Shown here one piece after another: positions 1-5,876 of a stretch of 10,858 bases of DNA. Under the pieces are notes generated by a model, which saw nothing but the letters and a program-made list of their open reading frames with translations, had not been told where the DNA came from and did not search any database. Source of the stretch: Planctomycetota bacterium (GTDB lineage Bacteria > Planctomycetota > Phycisphaerae > UBA1845); assembly GCA_022567365.1 (NCBI GenBank), contig JADFHG010000071.1, forward strand, positions 1 to 10,858, written 5' to 3'. Numbering within the stretch: the stretch's first letter is position 1; each line of letters begins with the position of its first letter. Both the position numbers and the translations under genes were made by a program.

Positions 1-1
1 C

Positions 2-283
2 ACGGTCGATCTGGTGTCCATCCTGTGGCCCGGGGGATCGCAGACCTTCCTGGTCAACGTTCCGGTCAATCAGCAATTGACCGTGGTAGAGGGCGCGCTG
101 CTGCCCGGCGACTGCGATGGTGACGATGACGCAGACCTGGACGACTTCAGCACGTTCGTGAATTGTGCCGGCGGTCCCGGAGAACCAGCGCCTACCGGCT
201 GCCAGTGCGCGGACTTGGACGATGACGGCGACGTCGACTTGCGAGATTTCGGTTTCCTTCAGACGACCTTGACCGGCCCGTAG
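2..283 (+). CDS. C-terminal part of a secreted protein ending in a dockerin/EF-hand-like repeat pair (5' truncated by window edge)
   Basis: The frame is open from the left edge, so only the last 93 codons are visible. After a short stretch that could be the end of a beta domain (SILWPGGSQTFLVNVPV), the tail has two Asp-rich calcium-loop motifs: GDCDGDDDADLDDF and ADLDDDGDVDLRDF. Each has the D-x-D-x-D-x-x-D-x-x-(D/E) spacing of dockerin type I or EF-hand loops. Two pairs of Cys lie in and between the loops. Such C-terminal dockerin-like modules are frequent on large exported planctomycete proteins, where they probably bind calcium and may mediate surface or complex attachment; they do not by themselves imply a cellulosome. 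The catalytic or main domain lies outside the window, so overall function cannot be given. The stop codon TAG begins TAGCAGGC, which matches the start of the repeat arm seen at the far right of the window. Confidence 0.8.
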   Translation, partial: TVDLVSILWPGGSQTFLVNVPVNQQLTVVEGALLPGDCDGDDDADLDDFSTFVNCAGGPGEPAPTGCQCADLDDDGDVDLRDFGFLQTTLTGP

Positions 284-294
284 CAGGCGGGAGA

Positions 295-308
295 GGCGGG
301 ATCCCGCC
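295..308. terminator. Perfect 14-base palindrome just after the dockerin-protein stop
   Basis: GGCGGGATCCCGCC begins 12 bases after the stop codon and could fold as a 5-bp stem with a GATC loop. No T-run follows, so a role in Rho-independent termination is doubtful. It may equally be a degraded piece of the repeats filling this convergent intergenic region. Confidence 0.3.
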
Positions 309-496
309 GGGCGGAGCCACGGGGACGAAACGGGTCGCCCCAATGCGAGCGGCCCGCTCGGAGTCCGGATGGATGAAGATTCCGCTTGAGTCGGGCGGCG
401 CCGTGTGCGGATCAGCGCGCCGGGCGGCGTGTGGTACATCGTCTCCCCCGCGGCGAAATGCCGTGGACCAACCGTTCCCCGGGTGTGAAATTGCCT

Positions 497-580
497 GTAG
501 CATGGCGGTCCACCTTTTCCGAAGGTGGGGGGCTGGATGATGCGACGAGTGCAACCGCCGGTACGGGGGGCGGGCGCTAC
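497..580. repeat. REP-like inverted pair, copy A
   Basis: The left unit starts with GTAG (497-500) and carries a hairpin with stem CCACCTT/AAGGTGG and loop TTCCG (510-528). The right unit (554-580) is in reverse orientation: an ACCGCC arm, a run of six G, GCGGGC and the closing GCTAC. It is followed by an arm remnant, CTCAACGGG (584-592). The right unit is clearly the same family as the units at 1497, 5499, 6734, 9218 and 10760. The left unit has the same GTAG head but a different stem. The 398-base stretch 284-681 holds this pair, the class II hairpin at 621-645, the arm at 661-676 and no convincing gene. Confidence 0.7.
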
Positions 581-620
581 ATTCTCAACGGGCATGTAGG
601 CTTTGGCTGTGCCGTGTTTG

Positions 621-645
621 CACAGGCAAGATGGGGGTGCCACAC
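621..645 (+). repeat. Class II hairpin repeat (degenerate copy)
   Basis: CACAGGC, AAGAT, GGGGGTG then CCACAC. This matches the hairpins at 3828-3852, 3860-3884 and 9332-9356, which read CACCGGC, 5 bases, GCCGGTG, then CCACAC. Here the stem is damaged. Fifteen bases on, an outer arm, TAGCAGCCTCTTGAGT on the minus strand (676-661), ends 5 bases from the ompA-like stop codon. Confidence 0.65.
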
Positions 646-681
646 ATATAGCTTGGACTCACTCAAGAGGCTGCTATGCAG

Positions 682-1383
682 TTATCGCCCGATGTCCCGC
701 GCGGCGGGATCGAGGGCGTAGATTTCCACACGGCGGTTGCGCGACCGACCGGCGGTGGATTCGTTGTCCGCCATCGGGCGATGTTCCCCGCAGCCGCAGG
801 CGGCGAGACGATGCGGCGCGGTGCCGGCGTTTTGCAGATATCGCGTGACCGCCAGCGCCCGTTCGACACTGAGTTCCCAGTTGTCGGCCCATCCACTGTG
901 CTTGATGGGCGTCGCGTCGGTATGACCGAAGACGAGGATTTCCTTCTCCGCGTATTCGCCCTGAATCGTACTGGCGATGCCGTCCAACGTGCGGCCGGCT
1001 TCGGGGCGGATCGTTACCTTGCCCGGGGCGAAAAGCACATTGCCGGGTACGGCGATCATCGCGCCGCCCGGTACGGCCGTCCAACCGTCCGCGGGCGACT
1101 CGGTCGGTGTTTGGACCGGCGTCTCGGCTGCGGCCAGTGCACCGCGCAACCCGTTGACCTCGGACACCGCGCGGCGCAGGCGTTCGTCGAGGTCCGCGCG
1201 ATTGCGTTGGGTGCTCGCAAGATCACCGCGGACCCTGCCGAGCTGGGCGCCCAGATCCGCGTTTCGTTGTTCGAGCAGCGCGATCCGATCCTTATGCTTC
1301 GCGCTGCAACCGGAGCCCATCATCACAACCAACATCATCGTTGCCGCCGGAAGCGCGACGGCCTGTGAAATAGATCGATTCAT
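682..1383 (-). CDS. OmpA-like peptidoglycan-binding lipoprotein with coiled coil
   Basis: The product is a 233-residue predicted lipoprotein. The N-terminus is a signal peptide with a lipobox-like MGSGC (Cys26 would be lipidated). Residues 31-86 are a heptad-rich coiled coil (RIALLEQRNADLGAQL and on), followed by a Pro/Thr linker to about residue 105. Residues 112-222 form an OmpA/MotB C-terminal domain, with LFAPGKVTIRPEA, GHTDATPI (153-160), the LSVERALAV helix and NRRVEI (216-221), which holds the Asp and Arg that bind meso-diaminopimelate in this family. It probably anchors a membrane to peptidoglycan in the periplasm. The start at 1383 is chosen because AAAGGAGT lies 9-10 bases upstream and the signal peptide begins there; a longer in-frame reading to 1611 runs through a repeat element. 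It converges on the dockerin gene. The 250 bases upstream hold repeat copy B. Confidence 0.9.
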   Translation of the reverse strand: MNRSISQAVALPAATMMLVVMMGSGCSAKHKDRIALLEQRNADLGAQLGRVRGDLASTQRNRADLDERLRRAVSEVNGLRGALAAAETPVQTPTESPADGWTAVPGGAMIAVPGNVLFAPGKVTIRPEAGRTLDGIASTIQGEYAEKEILVFGHTDATPIKHSGWADNWELSVERALAVTRYLQNAGTAPHRLAACGCGEHRPMADNESTAGRSRNRRVEIYALDPAARDIGR

Positions 1384-1392
1384 TCCACCAAT

Positions 1393-1400
1393 ACTCCTTT
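1393..1400 (-). promoter_or_regulatory. Shine-Dalgarno site fixing the OmpA-like lipoprotein start
   Basis: On the minus strand AAAGGAGT lies with its GGAG 10 bases before the ATG at 1383. This supports the short lipoprotein start over the 76-codon longer frame that reads through repeat DNA. Confidence 0.75.
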
Positions 1401-1483
1401 TTTGGGTACGAATGCCTTCGTTGCGCCGCCGGGACGCGGCGGCATGTCCGGACGGGGTGAATGCGGGCCTCTGTGCCCCGGCA

Positions 1484-1584
1484 CCCCGCTGAAAAAGTAG
1501 CGGTTGCCCCCCCCCGTGGCGGCCGTGGAACACCCAAGAACGTGGGGCAGCGGCACTACCGTCGGGTTCTTCAACAAGCTGCCA
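1484..1584. repeat. REP-like inverted pair with outer arms, copy B
   Basis: The left arm CCCCGCTGAAAAA leads to GTAG (1497) and the unit 1497-1525, with stem GGTTGCC/GGCGGCC (two G-U type pairs). A reversed, degenerate unit ends in CACTAC (1556-1559), and the right arm TTCTTCAACAAGCTGCCA closes the element at 1584. It lies between the lapA-like stop (48 bases away) and the OmpA-like lipoprotein start, so it could be in the leader of that gene or shield it from upstream transcription. Confidence 0.75.
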
Positions 1585-1632
1585 GGCTCGGCCGAGGCGT
1601 GATCGACGCAAACGCGATCGACGGAGCGTCGC

Positions 1633-2010
1633 TCAGTCTGCGGGGTGTTCGTCGGTGATGGCGCGTTCGAGTTTTTCATCCAACCGTCGCTCGCGCTCGT
1701 CCAGCTCCGCCGCCCGCGCCTTCTGTCGTTCGTCGCTCGCCTTTGCCAGTTGCAGCCGACGAACCTCGCGCACCTCGCGAAGCAAAGTGACACCACGCGA
1801 CACCACGCACCAGATCGCGAGGGTCGCCAGCGCCGTGCAAAGCATGACCCAGACGACGTTGACCGTCTCATCCGGATCGGTCAGCCAGAAAAACCAAACG
1901 GCGACCTCGTGGTTGCGGTTCTTGAAGAGCACGAGACCCACCACGACGACAACCAGAGCCGACAACAGAGTCCGAAGATAGACCTTGAATCGCTTGAATG
2001 CAAGGCTCAT
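1633..2010 (-). CDS. LapA-domain (DUF1049-type) small membrane protein
   Basis: The protein has 125 residues. TM helix 1 is about 11-29 (LRTLLSALVVVVVGLVLF), followed by the family-like NRNHEVAVWFFW strand (31-42), TM helix 2 at about 49-71, and a charged coiled coil from 75 to 118 rich in Arg, Glu and Lys. This is the layout of LapA/YciS-type proteins, which in proteobacteria help lipopolysaccharide assembly with LapB; the role in this organism is unknown. The start ATG overlaps the prepilin peptidase stop as ATGA, and GGAG lies 7 bases upstream (2018-2021) inside that gene. The two are therefore almost certainly translated from one message. No lapB-like TPR gene is present. The family call rests on topology and the N-R-x-x-V motif, so it is fairly but not fully sure. 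Confidence 0.78.
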   Translation of the reverse strand: MSLAFKRFKVYLRTLLSALVVVVVGLVLFKNRNHEVAVWFFWLTDPDETVNVVWVMLCTALATLAIWCVVSRGVTLLREVREVRRLQLAKASDERQKARAAELDERERRLDEKLERAITDEHPAD

Positions 2011-3500
2011 GGCATAACTCCGCGACCACCGCCCTGTGAAATATGGGAAATCAACAGCGGGACCGCCAGTATCACGTTGTCAACGATCGGCCAGGAGATG
2101 ATCTCTTCGTAGAAGACCGTGACGGCAAGAAACGACAGGGATAGCCACGGTCCGAGCGGAATCGCCCTCGAGCGCTTGAACGGCAACGCACAGATCCACC
2201 CCGTGAGCGCCAGACCGCACGTCAGCATGAACCCGAGCAGCACGATGGGCCAGCCCAAGACGCATCCGGCGGCGGCCATCATGTGGATGTCACCGGTTCC
2301 GAGGGCCTCTTTGCCGAACGCGAGGGTGAATACGATGCGTATGAGCCAACCGATTCCGCCCGCGATGATATAACCGGTCGCCGCCCGGGCGATACCGGAC
2401 AGCGGAGACCAATCGCCCATCATCGGCAGCGACGGTATCGCGATGCTCGCGCGTAGGGCGCTGCCTACGTGATCGGCGACGTCGGGGCGGAAAACGAACA
2501 GCCACGCCCCGATTGCTCCGAAGCAGATCGCGGGAAACAACATCCACCACTCGGCGACGGCCATGGCCCGCGCTCCATGGCGCTCCGATTCGATGGCTTC
2601 GGCGATCTGGTCGTCCGACTCGCGGACGACGATGCTCTCGCGGAGAATCAGACCGAAGAACAGGACCAGCGGCAGGAGCGCGCGGGGCGCGAACCTGACG
2701 CGCGCGTTTCCCGATTCCACGACGGCCATGGCCACAAGGAGCGCCACCAACAACAACCCCGTAACCCAAACGATTGCCCGCGACGGCGAGAACCACGCTT
2801 GTGCGTCCATGCGCGGCAACGACGACGTGGTCGAGGGCGGCGGATCTTCGAGGAACTCGCGTTCACCAAAATCTTCCGGATCGACTTCAGGGCTGCAAAT
2901 GAACAAGACCCAGACCAATCCCAGCCCCCCCAGCATGAGCATCGCCATAAGGGCAGTGCCGTCGTCCGGCGCATACCAGCCGCCTGGCTTGTGGGGTGTC
3001 CACAACGCGTGCATCGCGAAACCGAACATCGTCGCGAAGTTGGTAAACCGGATGTCGACCCAATAATGCTCCAGATCGATCGCGGACATCGAGAGAAGAC
3101 ACGCGAAGAGAACCATGTGTGCGAGAAGGATCGGCCAATCGTGAGTGATGTGTTCGGTTAGGCCGTAGGAGCCCCATAGCGTGCTGCCTCGCACCTCGCC
3201 CACAAAAAACGCGTCGAGCAGCACGAGCACGACGAGCGCCATCGAGATCTCGATCACCGGGTATCGCACCGAAATCGGGGCGGCGCAGTAGTGGCAACGG
3301 CCGCGCAGGAGAATAAAGCTGATCACCGGTATGTTGTGGTACCAGCGGATCCGGTGGTGGCAGAGCGGGCAGGTCGACCAACGCGGGTTTCTCAGGGAAA
3401 TGTCGCGCGGCAGGCGATAGATTACGGCGTTTAGGAAGCTCCCAATCCCTAGACCGATTGCCGTGAAGAACAGCAGCCACCACAGCGTCACAATCAGCAT
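2007..3500 (-). CDS. Prepilin peptidase (A24 aspartyl protease, PilD-like) with large internal insertion
   Basis: The product is a 497-residue polytopic membrane protein that would cleave, and perhaps N-methylate, type IV prepilins or type II secretion pseudopilins at the inner membrane. TM1 (3-26) contains the family signature GIGSFLNAVIYRLP. The cytoplasmic zinc-type loop has two pairs, CPLC (44-47) and CHYC (69-72). The first catalytic Asp is D142 in SAIDLEHYWVD and the second is D404 in GTGDIHM. Ordinary family members keep these Asp residues about 60-70 apart; here they are 262 apart, with a hydrophilic loop (about 203-238) and extra membrane segments (about 243-261, 272-288, 318-336) in between. 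The usual Lys after GxGDx is His406. The start at 3500 is chosen for AGGAAGG 10 bases upstream (3511-3517) and because TM1 begins there. It is coupled to the LapA-domain gene. No pilin gene is in the window. Confidence 0.9.
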   Translation of the reverse strand: MLIVTLWWLLFFTAIGLGIGSFLNAVIYRLPRDISLRNPRWSTCPLCHHRIRWYHNIPVISFILLRGRCHYCAAPISVRYPVIEISMALVVLVLLDAFFVGEVRGSTLWGSYGLTEHITHDWPILLAHMVLFACLLSMSAIDLEHYWVDIRFTNFATMFGFAMHALWTPHKPGGWYAPDDGTALMAMLMLGGLGLVWVLFICSPEVDPEDFGEREFLEDPPPSTTSSLPRMDAQAWFSPSRAIVWVTGLLLVALLVAMAVVESGNARVRFAPRALLPLVLFFGLILRESIVVRESDDQIAEAIESERHGARAMAVAEWWMLFPAICFGAIGAWLFVFRPDVADHVGSALRASIAIPSLPMMGDWSPLSGIARAATGYIIAGGIGWLIRIVFTLAFGKEALGTGDIHMMAAAGCVLGWPIVLLGFMLTCGLALTGWICALPFKRSRAIPLGPWLSLSFLAVTVFYEEIISWPIVDNVILAVPLLISHISQGGGRGVMP

Positions 3501-3785
3501 TGGCGCGGCGCCTTCCTGGTGGACCTTGTGCGATCGCCCAACACCCGGGAATCTGGATTCCCCCGCAGTACGGCGACTGCGACCAATCTCACCGCGCGAT
3601 CGCCGCCGTTTGAGGAATGATGCCAGGCCGCAGGACTGTTGTTGATGCCGTGTCGTTCTCTGGAAACGGATGATCGCGCGGGCCGAGGCCCGTGGCGCGG
3701 CGCATGCCGCCAATCCAGCGCTGTCATACCGGGCGGAGCATTGGGAACGCGCATGATCCTCGGTTTCCGATCAGTCGTCCTCGCA
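3501..3785. other. Intergenic stretch upstream of the prepilin peptidase
   Basis: Apart from the ribosome binding site, I see no convincing gene. Reading frames on either strand give Arg/Pro-rich peptides without family features. The promoter of the prepilin peptidase operon should lie here, but no clear -35/-10 pair stands out by eye. Confidence 0.5.
3511..3517 (-). promoter_or_regulatory. Shine-Dalgarno site fixing the prepilin peptidase start
   Basis: AGGAAGG on the minus strand lies 10 bases before the ATG at 3500. The frame stays open to 3713, but the extra 71 residues are Arg-rich and lack family features. Confidence 0.65.
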
Positions 3786-3915
3786 GTCCGTTGAAACAGT
3801 GCGGCGCGGGCTAATAGCCCGTCTTGTCACCGGCTGTTAGCCGGTGCCACACCTGTTTTCACCGGTTGAAGACCGGTGCCACACATACAAATCAGATCTC
3901 TTCAACGGCCCGCTA
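3786..3915. repeat. Composite repeat with two class II hairpins between outer arms, copy H
   Basis: The left arm is GTCCGTTGAAAC (3786-3797). A short palindrome follows, GGGCTAATAGCCC (3808-3820). Two class II units come next: CACCGGC, TGTTA, GCCGGTG, CCACAC (3828-3852), and CACCGGT, TGAAG, ACCGGTG, CCACAC (3860-3884). The right arm, read on the minus strand, is TAGCGGGCCGTTGAAGAG (3915-3898), and its first TAG is the stop codon of the CDGSH gene. In each hairpin the stem sequence differs slightly but still pairs. Confidence 0.8.
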
Positions 3916-4152
3916 GGGTTTGGAATGCGTACCGTCGCACCATGGCATGTTGCCACTACGGTGACATTGGCAGATCGCCTTCTTGCCGGGCGCGTCGACG
4001 TCGACCACGTTCGGACTCAACCCCGTACCTTCGCGGCTGTGGGATCCGTCGCAATACGGGAGATTCGCGGAGAGTCCGCAAGCGCAATAGGCCTTTTTCC
4101 CTGGAGTCTCGTCGATTACGATCGGACTCGTGCCGTGTTTCGGTTCTGCCAT
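3913..4152 (-). CDS. Small protein with two tandem CDGSH iron-sulfur domains
   Basis: The protein is 79 residues long and almost entirely two copies of the CDGSH [2Fe-2S] motif, C-x-C-x2-S-x3-P-x-C-D-G-x-H. The first is CACGLSANLPYCDGSH (C23, C25, C34, H38) and the second is CQCHRSGNMPWCDGTH (C61, C63, C72, H76). Each gives the 3-Cys/1-His ligand set of the mitoNEET family. Tandem forms resemble the CISD3 class, are usually soluble, and are proposed to act in electron or Fe-S cluster transfer; the exact partner is unknown. There is no membrane anchor. The ATG at 4152 has AAAGGGA nine bases upstream. The gene appears to stand alone. Its stop codon TAG is at the same time the first three bases of a repeat arm. 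Confidence 0.93.
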   Translation of the reverse strand: MAEPKHGTSPIVIDETPGKKAYCACGLSANLPYCDGSHSREGTGLSPNVVDVDAPGKKAICQCHRSGNMPWCDGTHSKP

Positions 4153-4451
4153 CGCACCATCCCTTTAGCGAAGTTGTCACGTCAGGTGTTGTGCGGACCA
4201 CCGCACATTACGATTCAATGCACAAGTGATCCTATCAGCCCCCCAAGGATTCGCAAACCGCGTCGGGGTGTGCCTTTTGCGACCGTCGACATTCAGCCGC
4301 AATCGGGCGATAGCCGTTCTCGGATACGCTTGATCGATCAAGGCCCCTCATCCAACCGAACGACGCCGCCGAGCGCGGGTCTTCCATGACGAGGTGTCGC
4401 ACGAACCGGTCCTCCGGACGGATGCGGCTTCACGCGATGCCATCGATCTAA
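4153..4451. other. Intergenic stretch upstream of the CDGSH gene
   Basis: I see no supportable gene here. The stretch should include the CDGSH promoter, but I cannot pick out a clear one. A start-less plus frame (4334-4462) has some protein-like composition at its end but begins at a stop codon and runs into the repeat at 4452. Confidence 0.45.
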
Positions 4452-4574
4452 TAGCCCGTTGAAAAACAGGATGTCTTGTGGGACCGACTTTCCAGTCGGT
4501 CGTTTTCGGCACACCAGCGGCGTATGACCGACTAGGAAGTCGGCGCCACAGACTTTTTTTTCAACGAGCGGTTA
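4452..4574. repeat. Class III inverted hairpin pair between outer arms, copy C
   Basis: The left arm is TAGCCCGTTGAAAAAC (4452-4467). Unit 1 has the head TTGTGG and a perfect 8-bp stem, GACCGACT/AGTCGGTC, with a TTCC loop (4482-4501). Unit 2 is reversed: stem CCGACT/AGTCGG with an AGGA loop (4528-4543), ending in CGCCACAG. The right arm is a T-run followed by TCAACGAGCGGTTA (to 4574). Laid on top of each other, the two units match over about 20 of 24 bases. The T-run at 4553-4561 is 9-10 bases from the stem, so simple terminator action is uncertain. The element ends 25 bases beyond the ispH stop. Confidence 0.8.
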
Positions 4575-4599
4575 TGCGCGATGCAATCGACCCAAAGCT

Positions 4600-5439
4600 T
4601 CAGATCGCCTCGAGGTGCTTCACGAAATCGGAGATAATCCATTCCGGCGTGGAGGCGCCCGCCGTTATCCCGGCGACGCTCTTGCCCGTCACCATGGAAG
4701 AATCGAATTGCGACAACGTTTCCAAATGGTACGTCTCGCACTCATCCTCGCACAGCCGTGCGAGTTCCTTTGTATTGGCCGAGTGGAGCCCTCCGAGCAC
4801 GAACATGACGTCCACTTCCCGTGCGAGCGCGGTCGCTGCTTCTTGCCGGCGGGTGACCTCGAGGCACAGCGTGTTGACGATCTTCACTTCGCGGAACGGG
4901 CGGACAAGGATGCTCGATATGACGTCGGCCACGTACTCGGGAGAGTGCGTGGTCTGCGCGACGATTCCGATGCGCTCGAAGTACGGGAGGGCCTCGTCAA
5001 GATCCGTCTCGTGGTCGATGACCGTGACGTTCGGGGCATAGCCGATCACGCCTTTGACCTCCGGGTGATTCGGATCGCCGATCATGACCACGCGGTATCC
5101 GTCTTCGTGGAGCTTGCGAACGGAGTCCTGTGCGCGCTTCACGAGCACACACGTTGCATCCACGATCGAGAGACCGCGCTCTTCGGCCCGCGCGTACGTT
5201 TCCGGTGGTGCCCCGTGAGAACGAAGCAGGAGGATCTTGTCCGGATCCACCGTTTCCAAATCGCCCGATTGATCGAGCCCCTCCGCCTCCAGTTTATGCA
5301 CGACTTCCTTGTTGTGGATGACCGGACCCAGCGCGACGACGTTCCCGACGCCGTGCTCGCGCACCGCAGCCTGGGCCGTCTCGATGGCGTCCTCGACCCC
5401 GAAGCAAAATCCTCGCGAACTGGCAAGAAGAACCTTCAT
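4600..5439 (-). CDS. ispH: 4-hydroxy-3-methylbut-2-enyl diphosphate reductase
   Basis: IspH (LytB) is the last enzyme of the MEP isoprenoid pathway. It reduces HMBPP to IPP and DMAPP using a [4Fe-4S] cluster in the cytosol. The length of 279 residues is normal for the short bacterial form. The three cluster Cys are C12 in GFCFGV, C97 in DATC and C192 in NTLCLEVTRRQ. Substrate-pocket residues are in place: H42 (GPVIHN), H75 (RSHGAPP), H125 and E127 (NHPEV), T167 in AQTTHS, S220 and N222 (HSANT), and S263 in GASTPEWII. The Pro that usually follows the second cluster Cys (DATCP) is Val98. No strong ribosome binding site is visible before the ATG at 5439, but the N-terminus aligns with the family. 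The gene stands alone between two repeat elements. Confidence 0.97.
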   Translation of the reverse strand: MKVLLASSRGFCFGVEDAIETAQAAVREHGVGNVVALGPVIHNKEVVHKLEAEGLDQSGDLETVDPDKILLLRSHGAPPETYARAEERGLSIVDATCVLVKRAQDSVRKLHEDGYRVVMIGDPNHPEVKGVIGYAPNVTVIDHETDLDEALPYFERIGIVAQTTHSPEYVADVISSILVRPFREVKIVNTLCLEVTRRQEAATALAREVDVMFVLGGLHSANTKELARLCEDECETYHLETLSQFDSSMVTGKSVAGITAGASTPEWIISDFVKHLEAI

Positions 5440-5476
5440 GCGAATATGCGTCTTTGGTTAGCGGTCATGGGTTGTC

Positions 5477-5605
5477 AGTTGCCAGGAATAAGTCGTCAGT
5501 AGCGGCCGCCCCCCGTGGCGGCCGTTGGACGGCGATAGCGGTATCAAAAGCCACGTCTGCCACGGGGGGCGAGCGCTACCCCGGGGTTTTTCAACGGGCT
5601 GCTGG
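5477..5605. repeat. REP-like inverted pair with outer arm, copy D
   Basis: The left unit (5499-5524) has the GTAG head, a perfect CGGCCGCC/GGCGGCCG stem and a CCCCGT loop. The right unit (5555-5579) is reversed, with GTCTGCC, a G-run and GCGCTAC. It is followed by the arm TTTTTCAACGGGCTGCTGG (about 5587-5605). The left flank (CAGTTGCCAGGAATAAG) is only weakly arm-like. The 437-base stretch between ispH and recO holds this element and one doubtful reading frame. Confidence 0.8.
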
Positions 5606-5857
5606 CCATCGATCGCCGAACTCCCCGTCCATCATGCAGCGACGATACACACCAGGGGAATGATAGTCGCGATCGCCGACAGAGACCAGCGTGGAACCGC
5701 CGCAAGAGCCGATGGGGTATTCGGGCGTATCGAAAGTTCGCTGGGCAAAATTGTCGGCGACTCTCGCATGACCATTGCTTCGGGCCATAGGCACGCTCCG
5801 CCCAAAGCGATTTTCCATGCCGGCGTAGTTCGACAACGGTGCATCGGTTACGCACAC
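5591..5857 (-). CDS. Doubtful hypothetical reading frame, possibly a gene remnant
   Basis: A GTG-started frame of 88 residues lies downstream of recO on the same strand. Its composition is more protein-like than other frames here (for example FDTPEYPIGSCGG and DRDYHSPGVYRRC), and its codon third positions lean to G/C, though less than in neighbours. I recognise no family. There is no ribosome binding site, the start is within 20 bases of the recO stop, and the stop codon lies inside a repeat arm. It could be a short unknown protein, the tail of a decayed gene, or chance. Confidence 0.2.
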   Translation of the reverse strand: MCVTDAPLSNYAGMENRFGRSVPMARSNGHARVADNFAQRTFDTPEYPIGSCGGSTLVSVGDRDYHSPGVYRRCMMDGEFGDRWPAAR

Positions 5858-5876
5858 GAGCCGGTCGCCGGTCGCG

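Noticed and set aside
2..283. Cellulosome component
   Set aside because: Dockerin-like calcium loops alone do not show this; such tails are widespread in planctomycetes without cohesin scaffolds, and no cohesin is in the window.
676..1368. Plus-strand frame of 230 codons opposite the OmpA-like gene
   Set aside because: It is a high-GC shadow with no domain features; the minus strand carries clear lipobox, coiled-coil and OmpA motifs.
1384..1611. N-terminal extension of the OmpA-like protein to a 309-residue product
   Set aside because: The extra frame reads through a REP-like element and precedes a good ribosome binding site and lipoprotein signal peptide at 1383.
3501..3713. N-terminal extension of the prepilin peptidase
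   Set aside because: It is Arg-rich, lacks family features and lies before a good ribosome binding site and the conserved first TM helix.
3844..4389. Plus-strand frame of 181 codons across the CDGSH gene
   Set aside because: It starts inside a repeat hairpin, runs antisense to the CDGSH gene and has no recognisable features.
4334..4462. Start-less plus frame ending in a protein-like peptide (RTDAASRDAIDLIAR)
   Set aside because: It begins right after a stop codon without a start, has an Arg run, and ends in the repeat arm; too little to call a gene or pseudogene.
4482..4561. Rho-independent terminator for ispH in copy C
   Set aside because: For minus-strand transcripts the T-run is about 15 bases from the perfect stem, and the T-run at 4553-4561 faces the plus strand, which has no gene upstream. 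It is better described as a repeat.
4615..5502. Plus-strand frame of 295 codons opposite ispH
   Set aside because: It is a shadow of ispH, whose cluster Cys and substrate motifs are all present on the minus strand.
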